Source of the DNA: Deltaproteobacteria bacterium RBG_13_52_11 | GTDB taxonomy: Bacteria; Desulfobacterota; B13-G15; RBG-16-54-18 | NCBI GenBank assembly: GCA_001797745.1 | Contig: MGQF01000052.1 | Location: forward strand, 9,586 to 20,020 | Direction: 5' to 3' | Length of the DNA stretch: 10,435 nucleotides | Shown here: piece after piece, positions 7,265-10,435 of the stretch | How positions within the stretch are numbered: position 1 is the stretch's first letter | How the letters are laid out: each line of letters begins with the position of its first letter | The notes under the pieces: generated by a model | Told to the model about the DNA's origin: nothing | Seen by the model: only the letters and a program-made list of their open reading frames with translations | Databases searched by the model: none | Program-made: the position numbers and the translations under genes

Positions 7265-7317
7265 ACCCTCTCCCATCCCCGCCACAATGACGGCGGGATC
7301 TCCGACAGGGAGAGGGT
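7265..7317. repeat. Palindrome 3 of the pre-ppdK cluster, nested (ACCCTCTCCC/GGGAGAGGGT)
   Basis: The outer arms ACCCTCTCCC (7265-7274) and GGGAGAGGGT (7308-7317) are perfectly complementary over 10 bp. They enclose an inner stem, CCCGCC (7278-7283) with GGCGGG (7292-7297), extended by AT on both sides through a one-base bulge. The right arm followed by GTGAATGA also resembles the inverted left arm of palindrome 1, suggesting that 7156-7325 is one composite repeat unit. Confidence 0.75.
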
Positions 7318-7334
7318 GAATGAGAGGTATTTTC

Positions 7335-7358
7335 CCCGTCACGCCCAGGCGTGGCGGG
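7335..7358. repeat. Palindrome 4 of the pre-ppdK cluster (CACGCC/GGCGTG)
   Basis: CACGCC (7340-7345) and GGCGTG (7348-7353) pair across a CA loop. The stem extends through a T/G position, a wobble pair in RNA, into CCCG (7335-7338) with CGGG (7355-7358). No T tract follows, so it is not an intrinsic terminator. It ends about 43 bases before the ppdK ribosome binding site. Confidence 0.7.
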
Positions 7359-7400
7359 ATTCATGGGTAGCGCGACACAACGAAAAAGTATAAAGATATG

Positions 7401-7406
7401 AGGAGG
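7401..7406 (+). promoter_or_regulatory. Shine-Dalgarno AGGAGG deciding the ppdK start
   Basis: A perfect AGGAGG is followed by two consecutive ATG codons, at 7409 and 7412. The first is only two bases away, too close for normal initiation; the second is five bases away. This favours ATG 7412. Confidence 0.85.
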
Positions 7407-7411
7407 ATATG

Positions 7412-10155
<2,744 letters not shown>

Positions 10156-10159
<4 letters not shown>

Positions 10160-10435
10160 AGGCGTTAATCCATATCTGCTGCGCCAACTGCCTCATCCAC
10201 CCCCTCAAGGTCTTACAGAAGGAGGGGTGGGAGGTGATGGGGTTCTTCTACAACACCAATATCCACCCGTATCAGGAATATCAGCGCAGGCTCACGGCAA
10301 TGCGGGAGTATGAAAAGCAGGCCGCCATCCAGGTGATCTACCGCGACGAATACGATTTGGAGGAGTTCCTGCGCGGGGTGGCCTTTCGCGAGGATGAGCG
10401 GTGCCGGTTCTGCTACCACCTCCGGCTGGAAGCAA
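10156..10435 (+). CDS. queH: Epoxyqueuosine reductase QueH, N-terminal part (3' truncated by window edge)
   Basis: The first 93 codons of a QueH (DUF208) protein, which reduces epoxyqueuosine to queuosine in tRNA anticodons and is the non-homologous alternative to cobalamin-dependent QueG. The frame starts MKALIHICCANC: adjacent Cys8-Cys9 and Cys12 match the family's N-terminal CCxxC. FFYNTNIHPYQEYQRR (30-45) is the family's conserved FYNPNIHP-type segment, and ERCRFCYHLRLE (81-92) gives the second cysteine pair, Cys83 and Cys86. In the studied family member two adjacent N-terminal cysteines and this second pair bind an Fe-S cluster. The start is TTG 10156, overlapping the ppdK TGA as TTGA. 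No ATG lies upstream in frame near it, and a later Met (residue 28) would lose the CCxxC motif. The ribosome binding site is poor (AGGGG only one base away), so coupling to ppdK translation is likely. Confidence 0.9.

Larger units (their letters stand above)
7062..7411. other. Gene-free intergenic stretch glyS-ppdK, largely palindromic repeats
   Basis: About 350 bases without a credible gene. The first 90 or so bases hold only a small AACTGTT/AACAGTT dyad. From 7156 to 7358 four palindromes follow one after another, and the last 50 bases are A-rich and end in the ppdK ribosome binding site. I find no convincing -35/-10 pair and no hairpin followed by a T tract, so neither a promoter nor a terminator can be placed. 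Open frames across the repeats are explained by the repeat sequence itself and I do not call them genes. Confidence 0.8.

Noticed and set aside
7335..7358. Palindrome 4 as an intrinsic terminator
   Set aside because: It is a strong stem but is followed by mixed sequence with no run of T on either strand.
7136..7393. An 85-codon + strand frame (and opposite-strand frames) across the pre-ppdK repeats
   Set aside because: The frame translates the palindromes directly (peptides like LPIGERMKVRG and, on the other strand, LTFILSPMGRGNE, both familiar spurious translations of this repeat type). It has no ribosome binding site of note and no protein-like composition.
7385..7400. TATAAAGATATG before ppdK as a -10 box
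   Set aside because: It sits so close to the ribosome binding site that a transcript would start within it, and no -35 element lies at the right distance.

Overview
The window looks like an ordinary chromosomal housekeeping block from a G+C-rich Gram-negative bacterium. My best guess is a Desulfobacterota (former Deltaproteobacteria)-type organism. This rests on protein family content and gene order (RNase J next to FtsK; recO-glyQ-glyS-ppdK), remembered from that group, and not on any search. All genes of confidence lie on the + strand and are closely packed, so most of the window probably forms one or two transcription units.

Layout: (1) 2-919, the C-terminal part of ribonuclease J, cut by the left edge. 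(2) 930-3086, a complete compact FtsK/SpoIIIE DNA translocase. (3) 3179-3940, recO, preceded by a possible 24-codon ORF. (4) 3941-4095, a 155-bp non-coding insertion with 31-bp imperfect terminal inverted repeats and a 4-bp TTAG target duplication. It sits exactly between the recO stop codon and the glyQ ribosome binding site. (5) 4111-4986 and 4983-7061, glyQ and glyS, the two subunits of tetrameric glycyl-tRNA synthetase, overlapping by ATGA. (6) 7062-7411, a 350-base gene-free stretch filled mainly by stacked palindromic repeats. (7) 7412-10159, ppdK, pyruvate phosphate dikinase. (8) 10156 to the right edge, the N-terminal part of queH (epoxyqueuosine reductase), starting at a TTG that overlaps the ppdK stop.

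The genes serve RNA turnover (RNase J), chromosome segregation at division (FtsK), recombinational repair (RecO), translation (GlyQS), the pyruvate/PEP interconversion of central carbon metabolism (PpdK) and tRNA modification (QueH). I see no defence system, prophage, CRISPR array, rRNA or tRNA gene.

The parts that deserve a second look are non-coding. One is the MITE-like element in the recO-glyQ junction, whose removal restores a tight 11-nt intergenic spacing. The other is the palindrome cluster in front of ppdK. I did not find a convincing undescribed biological system.
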